Positions 8,594 to 19,332 of a DNA stretch of 64,000 bases are shown here, piece after piece. Positions within the stretch are counted from its first letter, which is position 1. Every line of letters begins with the position of its first letter. The DNA is from Lachnospiraceae bacterium AM48-27BH (GTDB lineage Bacteria; Bacillota; Clostridia; Lachnospirales; Lachnospiraceae). The notes beneath the pieces were generated by a model. It did not search any database. It was not told where the DNA came from and worked only from the letters and a program-made list of their open reading frames with translations. Location: the NCBI GenBank assembly GCA_003478355.1, contig QUFC01000011.1, positions 32,621 to 96,620 of the forward strand, given 5' to 3'. A program made the position numbers and the translations under genes.

Positions 8594-9637
8594 CTTCTGA
8601 CGGAGGATGAACTGGAAATTGCTTACGGATACAGTGTAAAAGTGATGGAGCATATGGTAGATTTCTGGTATGATAAAGATATGGAATCGATCAATATGTG
8701 GGAACACGGACGGAAAACTGACAATTACCGGAATAAGTACCGGATTCTTGGGGAAAATTTAAGTCTTTCCATGCAGATGGTGAATTCCTATGAACATTGG
8801 GTCAAGGCTGGTTATAAGGAAAAATCCATTTGCGGGGACTATGCGGAGAAATTGCAGAAACTGCCATCCCATATGTATGTGCCATTTGCCAAAGGGGAAT
8901 ACGACCGTGGACTGGTCATTGTCCGGGACGGGGATCATGTCTGGTCTTTGCCGTTTATCAATGGCGGACAGAGAATGTATGACAAAGATCCTTATCTGCC
9001 AGTGCCATTCCAGTACCAGGTTCTGCAAGGCGTACCGGAATATTGTCATGGACAGCTGATTCCGCAGCTTTGGATGGAAGACGGCGAGGTGTTAATGCCG
9101 GTTTCTTATATGTCAGGGATCTGGACCAAAGAGGAGGATGGAGATTTTACCGTGGGATGTCATTTTGATGCACTATGTCGCATGGGAGAGGGAATCTCTG
9201 TCGGTGGAGGAAAAACGGCAGACAATCTGGTAGATAATTCTGTTGCCGGAAACAGTGAAGAAAATCAGCGCCCGAAGCGGGTAGAAGGAATTACCGACGA
9301 GGTTTCGTATGAGTTTTCCCATGGCGAGATCAAGAGAACCGATCATTTTCAAGTGACGGAAGCGCTGGGAGACCGGAAGATCAAAAAGATCCGTCTGGTG
9401 CTTTTAAGCTTTTCTGAGAAGCCGGAAGTTTCTGGAAATCAGGTAACCTTTGCAAATGGTATTCTTACAGGTATGACCGCAGAGGGAGTGGGAGACTGTC
9501 ATGCATTTGCCGCCCTGGATGATGGAAGTTTTGGTACGCCTATGGGCCGTTTGAACACGGAGGTAGTCTGGAGCCGGGAAGTGACCACACAGGAAACAGA
9601 GATCGAAACCACCTGGACCATCCGGTATCAGGTTTAA
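8594..9637 (+). pseudogene. N-terminally truncated protein, possibly a polysaccharide lyase
   Basis: The frame is open from 8438, but codons before about 8594 are antisense to the alginate-lyase fragment, without a ribosome binding site, so the true N-terminus is missing. What remains (about 347 residues) begins LLTEDELEIAYGYSV, continues as helix-rich sequence, then turns to strand-rich sequence (WSLPFINGGQRMYD, LPVPFQYQVLQGVP), as in lyases with an alpha toroid followed by a beta domain. I cannot assign a family. A KdgF-type cupin follows after 20 bases in the same direction, which suggests uronate metabolism. Confidence 0.5.
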
Positions 9638-9657
9638 GAAAAAAGGAGAATCGAATC

Positions 9658-10005
9658 ATGACAGAGAGAAATGGAGCAAACTGGTGTTTCTGGAAAGACA
9701 CAGAAGCGGAAAAAGCCGGTGAAGGCGTGGAGCGCCGTGTCCTGGCATTCTGCGACGAATTAATGTGTGTGGAAAATACCTTTGAAAAGGGCGGAATCGG
9801 AGCCATGCATCATCATCCTCATACCCAGATCACATACGTGGCCAGCGGACGTTTCCGCTTTACCATCGGCGATGAGGTAAAAGAAGTCGGCCCTGGCGAC
9901 ACCCTGTGCAAACAGAATGATATCGTACATGGATGCGAGTGCCTGGAAGCAGGCGTACTGGTGGATTTCTTTACACCGATGCGGAAGGATTTTTTGAAAG
10001 ACTAA
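9658..10005 (+). CDS. kdgF: Cupin protein, KdgF-like (unsaturated uronate linearisation)
   Basis: Small single-domain cupin of 115 residues. KdgF proteins speed the opening of unsaturated uronates released by pectin or alginate lyases. The metal site is visible as HHHPHTQ near residue 45 with a second His in the HGCE region near residue 90, and the cupin glycine motifs GRFRFTIGDE and GPGD are present. AAAAGGAG precedes the ATG. The neighbours are two lyase-like remnants, which fits the role and explains its context. A general cupin with another role cannot be ruled out. Confidence 0.72.
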   Translation: MTERNGANWCFWKDTEAEKAGEGVERRVLAFCDELMCVENTFEKGGIGAMHHHPHTQITYVASGRFRFTIGDEVKEVGPGDTLCKQNDIVHGCECLEAGVLVDFFTPMRKDFLKD

Positions 10006-10030
10006 AAGAGATTGGCTGTAAGATGGGTAA

Positions 10031-10074
10031 AAAAGCAAGAGAGCTGGATGGAAACAGGCTTTCTTGCTTTTTTT
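10031..10074 (+). terminator. Intrinsic terminator after kdgF
   Basis: AAAGCAAGA (ending at 10040) pairs with TCTTGCTTT (ending at 10070), closing a GC-containing loop, and is followed by a T run. Confidence 0.75.
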
Positions 10075-10136
10075 ATCACTTCCTTAATTTGCTGTTAACA
10101 AGTAAACGATTGATGAGAAAAACAAGAAATAAACAT

Positions 10137-10150
10137 AGAACAAAAGTTCG
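10137..10150. promoter_or_regulatory. LexA (SOS) box upstream of uvrB
   Basis: GAAC-AAAA-GTTC matches the Firmicute LexA core GAAC-N4-GTTC, with a flanking G at 10150. It lies about 115 bases before the uvrB start, upstream of a TACAAT -10-like sequence at 10181-10186. uvrB is a classic SOS gene. Confidence 0.7.
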
Positions 10151-10262
10151 ATTTCTCTATACATTTCCACTTAGATTTGCTACAATAGAACATAATAACT
10201 TTTAGAAATAACGATCATAATTCCACTAGATACAAAGTAATGCAAATGGAGGAAACACATAC

Positions 10263-12247
10263 ATGGACCATTTTGAATTAGTATCAGAATATCAACCCAC
10301 TGGCGACCAGCTCAGGCGATCGCGGATCTGGTGAAGGGGTTTCAGGAAGGCAATCAGTTTGAGACGCTGCTTGGAGTCACAGGCTCCGGTAAGACCTTTA
10401 CCATGGCCAACGTGATCCAGCAATTAAATAAACCGACCCTGATCATTGCTCATAATAAGACTCTGGCGGCTCAGCTTTATGGGGAGATGAAGGAGTTTTT
10501 TCCTAATAATGCAGTAGAATACTTTGTTTCCTATTACGATTACTATCAGCCAGAGGCATATGTGCCATCAACGGATACCTATATTGAGAAGGATTCTGCG
10601 ATCAATGACGAGATCGACAAGCTGCGCCATTCTGCCACAGCAGCCCTTTCCGAGCGGAAGGATGTGATCATCGTGTCCTCGGTATCCTGTATCTACGGTT
10701 TAGGAAGCCCGATCGATTACCAGGAGATGGTGATCTCCCTGCGGCCTGGTATGATCAAGGACCGGGATGAGGTGATCCACAAATTGATCGATATCCAGTA
10801 CGACCGCAACGACATGGACTTTAAGCGGGGAACTTTCCGTGTCCGTGGGGACGTACTGGAAGTGTATCCGGCGTATTCGGGTAATGAAGCATTCCGGATC
10901 GAGTTTTTCGGTGATGAGGTGGATCGGATCCAGGAGATCGATTCTGTGACAGGAGAGGTGCGGGCACAGCTTGGTCATGTGGCCATTTTCCCGGCATCTC
11001 ATTATGTTGTGCCCAAGGAGAAGATGGAAGAAGCGGCGAAAAATATCCTGATTGAGCTGGAAGAGCGGGTGAAATATTTTAAGAGTGAGGACAAGCTTCT
11101 GGAGGCCCAGCGAATCTCTGAGCGGACGAATTTTGATGTGGAAATGATGCGGGAAACGGGATTTTGTTCCGGTATCGAGAATTACTCCCGCCATCTGACC
11201 GGATCAAAGCCAGGAGAGCCGCCATATACGCTGATCGACTATTTCCCGGACGATTTTCTCATCATCATCGACGAGTCCCACATCACTCTTCCACAGGTAC
11301 GGGGGATGTATGCAGGGGACCGTTCCAGAAAGCAGACTCTGGTAGACTATGGATTTCGTCTGCCGTCTGCCCTTGATAACCGTCCGTTAAATTTTGAGGA
11401 ATTTGAGAGTAAGATCGACCAGATGTTGTTTGTGTCAGCAACGCCGTCAGTCTATGAGCAGGAGCACGAATTACTCCGAACGGAGCAGATCATCCGGCCG
11501 ACAGGTCTGTTAGATCCGGAGATTTTTGTCCGTCCGGTAGAAGGGCAGATTGATGATTTGATCGGAGAGGTGAACAAAGAGGTAGCCAGGGGTAATAAGA
11601 TCCTGGTAACGACTCTGACAAAGAGGATGGCTGAGGATCTGACGGACTATATGCGGGAGGTGGGAATCCGTGTGAAATACCTGCATTCGGATATCGACAC
11701 TCTGGAGCGGGCGGAGATCATCCGGGATATGCGTCTGAATGTCTTTGATGTACTGGTGGGAATCAATCTTCTGCGGGAGGGACTGGATATTCCGGAGATT
11801 TCCCTGGTGGCGATCCTGGATGCGGACAAGGAGGGCTTCTTGCGATCAGAGACATCCCTGATCCAGACCATTGGCCGCGCTGCCCGTAATGCCGAAGGCC
11901 ATGTGATCATGTACGCAGATAACATGACGGATTCCATGAAACACGCCATTGAAGAGACGGAACGAAGAAGAAAGATCCAGCAGAAGTATAACGAGGAACA
12001 TGGCATTACCCCGACTACCATTAAGAAAGCGGTTCGTGACCTGATCGCCATTTCCAAGGCGGCAGAGGAAAAATCCAAAGATATGGAAAAAGATCTGGAG
12101 TCCATGGATGTGAAGGAATTAAACAAACTTCAGAAGGAACTTCAGAAAAAGATGCACAAAGCAGCAGCGGAGTTAAACTTCGAGGAGGCGGCGCAGCTGC
12201 GTGACCGGATGCTGGAAGTGAAAAAGATGCTTCTGGATATGGAATAA
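10263..12247 (+). CDS. uvrB: UvrABC excinuclease subunit B, with a frame break near the start
   Basis: Damage-verifying helicase-like subunit of nucleotide excision repair; it receives DNA from UvrA and recruits UvrC. Walker A GVTGSGKT, the beta-hairpin region [19 protein letters not shown], and the helicase motif IGRAARN are present; the C-terminal UVR motif ([15 protein letters not shown]) binds UvrC. The conserved N-terminus [16 protein letters not shown] starts at 10263 after GGAGGAAA, but the frame is lost at about 10311, where one base (probably a C in the Pro codon) is missing; the main frame resumes with [11 protein letters not shown] LexA box lies upstream. Converges with the DUF5688 gene. 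Confidence 0.95.
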
Positions 12248-12266
12248 AATTCCAAAAGATAGAAAA

Positions 12267-13223
12267 TCAGGATAGGATCCTGGACGCAGGATCTCCGCCC
12301 AGAAAGATGGAATCCTGTGCGCTGGAATAATAGTAAACCTGATTGGATAATTGTTCTTCGACAGGAACACATTTTTCATTGACATCTTTTACCATGTCAG
12401 CCATTTCCTGAAAAGAATAGGTGGAATCATAAGGGAGAAGCAGAACTTCATGGACACTGGAGGGCAGAATGATCAGATCATGACCGATTTTCTTGGAGAA
12501 TTCCTTTAGTACTCCGGGATAGAGCATGGCACTGGCACCAAAGATCCCGCTGGTATTGGTCAAAATGGAAAGGGGAATAGGACTGTCTGTGAGATCCAGG
12601 GCATTTGGGGAAGCTGCGGCAAACGAAGGCTGAATCAGCGTGCCGTTGACAAAAAGCATATCATTGATCAGGCTGGCCATGGAGCGGATACAGGGCGGAT
12701 AGAGTCTTGGAGTGTTGTCGATGGCCAGTTTGTAAAGTTCAGAGGTATCCGTATTCCAGATGGGCAGATGATCATTGCGGATCAGCACGGTCATCTGCCC
12801 ATGCTCGTCTTTATCCAGGAACAGGTAGAACACGATTGAAAGATCATGAAATGGAATAGATGGAATTTCTTTTAATAATGTTTCATTGGATTTGGTATGG
12901 ATCAGCTTCATCGCCACCCGCTCCCGCATCTGGGAAAAATCAGAGAACCGCTTCAGATCAAAAGGCGCCTGATCCTTGTGATCCTCATAGACCACTAGGA
13001 TCTCCTGAATGATGGATTCCAGATCCCGCCCCTGTTCATAAGCTTCATAGTAGCTTTGCAGATAAAACGTTGGAGTGGCGATCTCGTTCAGATGGAAGAT
13101 TGTCAAACCGTCCAATAAGGTGCCGTTGTTTTTGGGGATTTTGTGGATCGCGATCTCATAATCATCGCCAAGCCGGTTTTTCAATTCCTCAGAAACAGCT
13201 GTTTGAAACACTTCGTATACCAT
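12267..13223 (-). CDS. DUF5688-family protein
   Basis: 318-residue cytoplasmic protein of a family seen mainly in Lachnospiraceae, often in several copies per genome, without known function. The N-terminal segment with a NNGTLLDGLTI motif and a central LYPPCIRSMASLINDML region are recognisable; no signal peptide, no membrane segment and no catalytic motif that I can name. TAGGAGG lies 6 bases before the ATG at 13223. It stands alone between uvrB (convergent) and a tRNA gene on the same strand. Confidence 0.72.
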   Translation of the reverse strand: MVYEVFQTAVSEELKNRLGDDYEIAIHKIPKNNGTLLDGLTIFHLNEIATPTFYLQSYYEAYEQGRDLESIIQEILVVYEDHKDQAPFDLKRFSDFSQMRERVAMKLIHTKSNETLLKEIPSIPFHDLSIVFYLFLDKDEHGQMTVLIRNDHLPIWNTDTSELYKLAIDNTPRLYPPCIRSMASLINDMLFVNGTLIQPSFAAASPNALDLTDSPIPLSILTNTSGIFGASAMLYPGVLKEFSKKIGHDLIILPSSVHEVLLLPYDSTYSFQEMADMVKDVNEKCVPVEEQLSNQVYYYSSAQDSIFLGGDPASRILS

Positions 13224-13393
13224 AAGGTACCTCCTAAGATAAATTTATGTAAACTGAAAAACAGTTCCATACGGTGATAGAGGCAAGCAAAAGACAGTGA
13301 GATACATGAAAATGAATCGACTTAGATCAATTAATCTGGGAGTAAAAAATAACAAAGAAATAAAAGATGATCGAAAATCTAAGAAATAGAAAA

Positions 13394-13465
13394 TGCGTCT
13401 GATAGGAATCGAACCTACGCACGCGGCTCCGGAGGCCACTGCTCTATCCACTGAGCTACAGACGC
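13394..13465 (-). tRNA. tRNA-Arg (anticodon CCG)
   Basis: On the minus strand the sequence folds as a normal cloverleaf: acceptor GCGTCTG/CAGACGC, D arm GCTC/GAGC, anticodon loop CTCCGGA with anticodon CCG, T arm GTAGG-TTCGATT-CCTAT. The 3' CCA is not encoded. It decodes CGG. Confidence 0.95.
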
Positions 13466-13522
13466 ATTATATACATGATACTACAATTTGCCGTATGTTG
13501 CAAGCAAAAAATGAAAAATCTT

Positions 13523-13584
13523 GTTACTGTACACGGGTAGGCATTTTCTGAACTGAAAATGCCGTATGATACAGTGATGGTAAT
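13523..13584 (+). repeat. Palindromic intergenic repeat, copy also at 42406-42467
   Basis: The 62-base stretch starts GTTACTGTACACGGGTAG, contains the hairpin GGCATTTTC/GAAAATGCC with loop TGAACT, and ends GGTAAT. The same sequence, almost base for base, lies inverted at 42406-42467. The GTTACTGT end matches the shorter palindromes at 19545, 37478, 38447 and 42335, so it belongs to the same family. Confidence 0.8.
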
Positions 13585-13724
13585 GGATTTTTCATAGTCT
13601 GTTCATTGCTTTTTAAATGGGAGTTTGTTAGAATAAAGGTTGGACTGTAATGATTCGGGACTTTCCGCATACTGTTTGTGTGGAAGAAATGAAGACGATT
13701 GTAACTGTTCAGGAGGCAGAAAGG

Positions 13725-14489
13725 ATGGACAAGAAGAGAAAAAGAACAAAGGGAACATTGCCAGACGATGGAATCCGCCGCTATTTATATTTTGCGGCGA
13801 TCCCGGTGGTTGTATTGATATTGGTTGTGGTGATCCTTCATTCTGATAAGAAGAAGGATACAGGGCAGACGGAAGCTGTGGCGATGACGGCGGAGACAGG
13901 TCAGCCAGTGGGGTTAAACGAAGGCGATCCGGCTGTTGATGAGAGCAGTGCAGCAGATTCTTCAAAATACACCTTGAAGCAGGATGAGATGCCAGAGTTA
14001 ACAGCACTTGTCCAGTCTTACTGCCAGGCAAAGACTGACTGTGACACGGAGGCACTGCAGCAGTTATTTGGTGTGACAGATCTGAGCGAAGATCAGATTG
14101 CCGCAGAGCGCGAGAAGATGGAGCTGGTAAAAGCCAGCATCAAGGCGTACAAGAATATTTCCTGTTATTATATAGAAGGAGCGGAAGCGGACAGCTATGT
14201 GATTTTTCCATATTTTGAGATTCAGTACCGCAAGGCTGCGAAGCTGATGCCGACGCTGACCTGGGGGTATGTGAAAAAACAGGAAGATGGCCAGTACCGC
14301 ATGGTAAGCGAGCTTTCCGACACCGAGAAAGAATATGTGAAGACGGTTGGTGAAAGAGCCGATGTGAAGGAGTTGCAGGACCAGGTAAAAGAGGCGGCGG
14401 CTGTCGCAGTGTCTGAGGATGAGGTGCTGCAGCAGGTATACACACATAATGGTTCCTCAGAAGTAAGTATTGGGACTCAGGAACAATAA
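13725..14489 (+). CDS. Membrane-anchored extracellular protein, unknown function
   Basis: 254 residues. A basic N-terminus (KKRKRTKG) is followed by one strong membrane helix (YFAAIPVVVLILVVVIL, residues about 25-42), then a low-complexity, acidic linker and an extracellular domain from about residue 85 (ELTALVQSYCQAKTDCDTEALQQL) with an NTF2/SnoaL-like look. Inferred to be N-in, C-out. Start at 13725 chosen because AGGAGGCAGAAAGG precedes it; the frame extends upstream to 13650 without a good site. It lies before queA in the same direction. I cannot name a function. Confidence 0.65.
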   Translation: MDKKRKRTKGTLPDDGIRRYLYFAAIPVVVLILVVVILHSDKKKDTGQTEAVAMTAETGQPVGLNEGDPAVDESSAADSSKYTLKQDEMPELTALVQSYCQAKTDCDTEALQQLFGVTDLSEDQIAAEREKMELVKASIKAYKNISCYYIEGAEADSYVIFPYFEIQYRKAAKLMPTLTWGYVKKQEDGQYRMVSELSDTEKEYVKTVGERADVKELQDQVKEAAAVAVSEDEVLQQVYTHNGSSEVSIGTQEQ

Positions 14490-14557
14490 AATGTCTAAAT
14501 TTCCATGACGAAGTCGATTGGGAATGGATGGAATAAGAAAGGAATATTGGAAATACT

Positions 14558-15602
14558 ATGGATGTAAAAGATTTTTATTTTGATTTACCACAGGAGCTGA
14601 TTGCTCAGGACCCATTGGAGGATCGTTCTTCCTCCAGATTGTTAGTATTGGATAAAAAAACAGGTGAGATCGAGCACCATACCTTTCGGGACATTGTTTC
14701 TTATTTAAAGAAGGGCGATTGTCTGGTGATCAATGATACCAAGGTAATCCCGGCTCGTTTATTTGGCGTGAAAGAGGATACACAGGCCAAGATCGAGGTG
14801 CTGTTATTAAAGAGAAAGGAAAATGATATCTGGGAGACTCTGGTGAAACCTGGCAAAAAGGCAAAACCGGGCACAGTCATTTCCTTTGGCGATGGATTGT
14901 TAAAAGGTACGGTTGTTGATGTGATAGAGGATGGTAACCGTCTGATCCAGTTCTCTTACGAGGGGATTTTCGAGGAAATCTTAGACCAGTTAGGTCAGAT
15001 GCCGCTGCCTCCATACATTACCCACCAGTTAAAGGACAAGAACCGTTACCAGACGGTTTACGCAAAACATGAGGGATCTGCAGCCGCACCCACAGCTGGA
15101 CTGCATTTTACCAAAGAACTGTTAAAAGAGATCGAAGATATGGGTGTGACCATTGCTCATGTGACTCTCCATGTGGGACTTGGCACCTTCCGTCCGGTGA
15201 AAGTAGACAATGTGTTGGATCACCATATGCATTCTGAATTTTATGTGGTAGAAGAGGAAGAGGCGAAAAAGGTTAATGACGCCAAGAAAAATGGCGGCCG
15301 TGTGATCTGTGTTGGAACTACCAGCTGCCGTACAGTGGAATCTGCCACTGGCGAGGATGGCATCTTAAAGGCCGGAAGCGGTTGGACTGACATTTTCATT
15401 TATCCGGGTTACCGTTTTAAGATCCTGGACGGACTGATCACCAACTTCCATCTGCCGGAGTCTACACTGGTGATGCTGGTATCTGCTGGCGGGACGGGAT
15501 CATGTGCTGCACGCTTATGAGGAGGCAATCAAGGAAAGATACAGATTTTTCTCCTTCGGTGATGCCACTCTGATCATTGATAACATTCACGACCATAGAT
15601 AA
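14558..15602 (+). CDS. queA: S-adenosylmethionine:tRNA ribosyltransferase-isomerase, frame break near end
   Basis: Makes epoxyqueuosine in tRNA by moving the ribose of S-adenosylmethionine onto preQ1. The protein starts [17 protein letters not shown] and carries the usual blocks: [61 protein letters not shown]. The frame ends at 15520, but around 15485 two bases seem to be missing: the other frame continues [14 protein letters not shown] and ends [14 protein letters not shown]...HDHR at 15602, exactly the family C-terminus. Followed after 21 bases by rluF. Confidence 0.94.
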
Positions 15603-15623
15603 TAAAAGAAAAAGGGTAAAATA

Positions 15624-16382
15624 ATGGAAGAAATCCGTTTAAATAAATATTTAAGTGAAATGGGCATCTGTTCCAGAAGAGAGGCAGACCGCCTGATTGA
15701 AGCTGGCAAGGTGCTGGTGGACGGTCAGACTGCGCCCATGGGTATGAAGATCACACCGGACCAGAAAGTAGTATGCGATGGAAAAACGGTAGGTATGGTG
15801 GAAAATGGACGCCGAAAGAAGCCAAAGCCAGTGCTTCTGATGGTCAATAAACCAAGAGGTATCGTCAGTACGACTTCTGACAAAGACCGGGCTATGAATA
15901 TCGTGGAACTGGTGAAGTATCCAGAGCGTGTGTATCCGGTGGGAAGACTGGATAAGGATTCCGAAGGTTTGATTTTATTAACAAATCAGGGTGATCTGGT
16001 CAATAAGATCATGAAAGCGTCCAATGGTCATGAAAAAGAGTATGTGGTGACTGTGGACAAGCCGGTAACGGCAAAGTTTATCGAAAAAATGTCTGCAGGC
16101 GTGTATCTGGATGAATTAGATGTGACCACCAGGGAGTGCGAAGTGAGAGCTACGGGAAAACGGGAATTTACCATTATCCTGACCCAGGGCTTAAACCGTC
16201 AGATCCGCCGGATGTGCGAAACGCTGGGCTTCCATGTCCAGACTCTGAAACGTGTCCGGATCATGAACCTGCGGCTTGGCAATTTAAAAACCGGAACGTA
16301 TCGGAAGGTAAGCAAAGAGGAGTATGAAGAGCTTTGCGAGCTTCTGGACGGTCCTGCTTTTGAAGAGGAATGGGAAGAATGA
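15624..16382 (+). CDS. rluF: 23S rRNA pseudouridine synthase, RluF/RsuA family
   Basis: Converts a uridine of rRNA to pseudouridine. An S4 RNA-binding domain (RLNKYLSEMGICSRREAD) comes first, then the catalytic domain with VGRLDKDSEGLILLTN, in which the Asp is catalytic, and LTQGLNRQIRRMCE. The GVYLDELD...TTRECEV arrangement is closer to RluF than to RluB. 252 residues. Its stop codon overlaps the ligA start (ATGA), so the two are coupled. Exact target position is inferred from family only. Confidence 0.88.
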   Translation: MEEIRLNKYLSEMGICSRREADRLIEAGKVLVDGQTAPMGMKITPDQKVVCDGKTVGMVENGRRKKPKPVLLMVNKPRGIVSTTSDKDRAMNIVELVKYPERVYPVGRLDKDSEGLILLTNQGDLVNKIMKASNGHEKEYVVTVDKPVTAKFIEKMSAGVYLDELDVTTRECEVRATGKREFTIILTQGLNRQIRRMCETLGFHVQTLKRVRIMNLRLGNLKTGTYRKVSKEEYEELCELLDGPAFEEEWEE

Positions 16383-18370
16383 AAAATCAACAGGATATTG
16401 CCAGAATGAAAGAACTGATCGCCACCCTTTCCCCGGCTGCAAGAGCTTATTACCAGGAAAGCCGGGAGATCATGAGCAATCTGGAATACGACCGTTTATA
16501 CGATGAGCTGCTGGCTCTAGAGAAAAAGACCGGGGTGATCCTGTCTGGAAGTCCTACCCAGAAGGTCGGTTACGAGGTTTTAAGTGAACTGCCGAAGGAG
16601 GCACATCCGTCTCCCATGCTTTCCCTGGATAAGACCAAGGAGGTTGGAGTGCTGCAGGAGTGGCTGGGAACGCAGAAAGGGCTTCTCTCCTGGAAATTAG
16701 ACGGTCTGACCGTAGTACTGACTTATGAAAATGGCAGCTTGCAGAAGGCTGTGACCCGTGGAAATGGGGAAATTGGCGAGGTGATCACTCCCAATGCCAG
16801 GACCTTTGAGAATATTCCGCTGAAGATTGCCTTTGACGGCAGACTGGTTCTCCGGGGTGAGGCGGTGATCAGATATTCCGATTTCGAGAAAATGAACGAA
16901 GAAATCGAAGATGTGGATGCAAAATACAAAAATCCACGGAATCTCTGCGCCGGATCGGTGCGTCAGTTAAACAGCCAGATCACGGCCAGCCGTCATGTGC
17001 ATTGTCTGATCTTTACCCTGGTGGAAGCGGTAAAGGACGATGAGGCAGTGGATTTTAAAAATTCCAGAACGGCTCAGTTTGCGTGGCTGAAGGATCAGGG
17101 CTTTGAGGTGGTGGAGCATCAGGATGTGACTGCAGCTACCTTGCCGGATAAGGTGGCATATTTTGCAGAGGCTATTCAGACCTTTGATATTCCATCAGAT
17201 GGTCTGGTTCTGACTTACGAAGATATTGCCTATGGCGAGTCGCTGGGACGGACAGCGAAGTTCCCGCGTCATTCCATTGCTTTTAAATGGGCCGATGAGA
17301 TCCGGGAGACCACCCTTTCCTATATTGAATGGAGTCCGTCCAGAACGGGTCTGATCAATCCGGTGGCGGTATTTGAACCGGTTGAATTAGAAGGAACCAC
17401 AGTCAGCCGGGCCAGTGTCCATAACATCAGTATTATGGAAGGTCTGGAACTGGGCGCCGGTGACCAGATCACTGTTTATAAGGCCAATATGATCATTCCG
17501 CAGATCGCCGATAACCTGACCAGAAGTGGTGTGCGGGATATTCCGAAGATCTGTCCCGTATGTGGCGGAGAAACGGAGATCCGCCAGATCAATGATGTGA
17601 AAGCATTATATTGCACCAATCCGGACTGTCAGGCGAAGAAGATCAAGAGCTTTACTCTTTTTGTCAGTCGTGACGCGTTAAATATTGATGGTTTATCCGA
17701 GGCAACTCTGGAGAAATTCATTGGAGCGGGATTTATCCATGAATTTGCAGATATCTTTCATCTGGACCGTCATAAGGACGCCATCGTTTCTATGGAAGGG
17801 TTCGGAGAAAAGTCATATGAGAATCTGATTCAGGCGGTGAAACGTGCTGCTTCCACCAATCTGGTGCGGGTGGTTTATGGTCTGGGAATCGCAGGAATCG
17901 GCCTTAGCAATGCCAAGATGCTGTGCCGCCATTTCCACTATGATTTTGATGCCATGCGCCACGCTTCGGTGGAAGAGCTGACAGCAGTGGACGGAATCGG
18001 AGCTGTATTAGCAGATGCCTGGTGCCAGTATTTTGCCGATGAGAAAAATAATGCCATGACCGATCATCTTCTGGCAGAACTGACACTGGAAGAAGTGAAG
18101 GAAGAAGAGGGGGATCGTTCCCTGGATGGAATGGTCTTTGTAATCACTGGTTCTGTGGAACATTTCGCAAACCGGAAGGAGTTACAGACCCTGATCGAGT
18201 CCAAGGGCGGGAAAGCCACTGGTTCCGTGACTTCCAAAACCACTTACCTGATCAATAATGATGTGAATTCCACATCTTCGAAAAATAAAAAAGCAAGAGA
18301 GCTGGGGATTCCGATCCTTTCGGAGGAAGATTTCCTGAAACTCTTGGAGGGGGAAAAACATGCCGATTAA
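16379..18370 (+). CDS. ligA: NAD-dependent DNA ligase
   Basis: Seals nicks in replication and repair using NAD. Domain order: a shortened Ia-like N-terminus; adenylation domain with the KLDG nucleophile motif near residue 105; OB fold; a four-Cys zinc finger (CPVCGGE...CTNPDCQ); helix-hairpin-helix repeats ([24 protein letters not shown]); and a C-terminal BRCT domain ([15 protein letters not shown]). About 663 residues. The usual TRGDGxxGED motif reads [10 protein letters not shown] here, so it is a divergent form. The start at 16379 forms ATGA with the rluF stop; an ATG at 16370 is also in frame. Its end overlaps the metA start by 11 bases. Confidence 0.92.
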   Translation: MKNQQDIARMKELIATLSPAARAYYQESREIMSNLEYDRLYDELLALEKKTGVILSGSPTQKVGYEVLSELPKEAHPSPMLSLDKTKEVGVLQEWLGTQKGLLSWKLDGLTVVLTYENGSLQKAVTRGNGEIGEVITPNARTFENIPLKIAFDGRLVLRGEAVIRYSDFEKMNEEIEDVDAKYKNPRNLCAGSVRQLNSQITASRHVHCLIFTLVEAVKDDEAVDFKNSRTAQFAWLKDQGFEVVEHQDVTAATLPDKVAYFAEAIQTFDIPSDGLVLTYEDIAYGESLGRTAKFPRHSIAFKWADEIRETTLSYIEWSPSRTGLINPVAVFEPVELEGTTVSRASVHNISIMEGLELGAGDQITVYKANMIIPQIADNLTRSGVRDIPKICPVCGGETEIRQINDVKALYCTNPDCQAKKIKSFTLFVSRDALNIDGLSEATLEKFIGAGFIHEFADIFHLDRHKDAIVSMEGFGEKSYENLIQAVKRAASTNLVRVVYGLGIAGIGLSNAKMLCRHFHYDFDAMRHASVEELTAVDGIGAVLADAWCQYFADEKNNAMTDHLLAELTLEEVKEEEGDRSLDGMVFVITGSVEHFANRKELQTLIESKGGKATGSVTSKTTYLINNDVNSTSSKNKKARELGIPILSEEDFLKLLEGEKHAD

Positions 18371-19280
18371 AATACAAAAGGATCTGCCGGCAAAAGCCAT
18401 TTTGGAATCAGAGAATATTTTCGTGATGGATGAAGACCGGGCCATGAGCCAGGATATCCGTCCACTGGAGATCCTAATCTTAAATCTGATGCCCTTAAAG
18501 GAAGAGACGGAGACCCAGCTGTTGAGAGCTCTGTCCAACACGCCTCTGCAGATCGACTGCACCTTTCTGATGCTGTCTACCCATGTATCCAAAAATACGT
18601 CGGCCAGCCACATCAATAAGTTTTATGTTACTTTTGAGGGAATCCGCAAGAAACGGTTCGACGGTATGATCATTACCGGCGCACCTGTGGAAATGATGGA
18701 ATTCGAGGAGGTCAATTACTGGGAAGAGCTGTCCATGATCATGGAGTGGAGCAAAAAACATGTGACCTCCACCCTTCATATCTGCTGGGGAGCACAGGCG
18801 GGGCTTTACTACCATTATGGGATCCAGAAGTATTTAAGAGAGAGCAAGCTCAGTGGCATCTACAGCCATAAGGTGCTTCATCACCGGGTTCCACTGATGC
18901 GGAGCATGGACGATTATATCATGGCGCCGCATTCCCGCTATACGGAGGTCCGCAGGGAGGATGTGGAGAAGCATCCGGAACTGATCATTCTGGCAGAGTC
19001 CGATGAGGCGGGACTGTTCCTGATCATGAGCCGTGATGGCAGGCAGATCTTCGTGCAGGGCCATCCGGAATACGACCGTATGACCCTGGACGGTGAGTAC
19101 CACCGGGATCTGGGCAAGGGCATCAATCCGCAGATCCCGTGCAATTATTATGAAAATGATGATCCAACGAAGAAACCGGTGTTATGCTGGAGAAATATGG
19201 CCAATACGCTTTACAGCAACTGGCTGAACTATTATGTATACCAGGCAACTCCTTATAAACTTGAGGAAGATGCGGAGTAG
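18360..19280 (+). CDS. metA: Homoserine O-acyltransferase, probably O-acetyltransferase
   Basis: First committed step of methionine synthesis: acylates homoserine. 306 residues. The catalytic Cys142 sits in HICWGAQAG, and the His and Glu of the triad in GHPEYDR. Residue 111 is Glu (ITGAPVE); in characterised MetA proteins Glu at 111 goes with acetyl-CoA (Bacillus cereus) and Gly with succinyl-CoA (Escherichia coli), so O-acetylhomoserine is the predicted product despite the common succinyltransferase name. TTGGAGGGGG lies before the ATG, which is inside the end of ligA, so translation is coupled. A strong terminator follows. No S-box, T-box or other methionine leader is visible. Confidence 0.93.
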   Translation: MPIKIQKDLPAKAILESENIFVMDEDRAMSQDIRPLEILILNLMPLKEETETQLLRALSNTPLQIDCTFLMLSTHVSKNTSASHINKFYVTFEGIRKKRFDGMIITGAPVEMMEFEEVNYWEELSMIMEWSKKHVTSTLHICWGAQAGLYYHYGIQKYLRESKLSGIYSHKVLHHRVPLMRSMDDYIMAPHSRYTEVRREDVEKHPELIILAESDEAGLFLIMSRDGRQIFVQGHPEYDRMTLDGEYHRDLGKGINPQIPCNYYENDDPTKKPVLCWRNMANTLYSNWLNYYVYQATPYKLEEDAE

Positions 19281-19292
19281 GGATGTAAAATC

Positions 19293-19332
19293 TGCCCCTG
19301 GCGCTTGACGAAAGACGCCAGGGGCATTTATA
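19293..19332 (+). terminator. Intrinsic terminator after metA
   Basis: Perfect 11-base GC-rich stem TGCCCCTGGCG / CGCCAGGGGCA followed by TTTATAAT. It lies 13 bases after the metA stop and closes the rluF-ligA-metA transcript. Confidence 0.85.
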
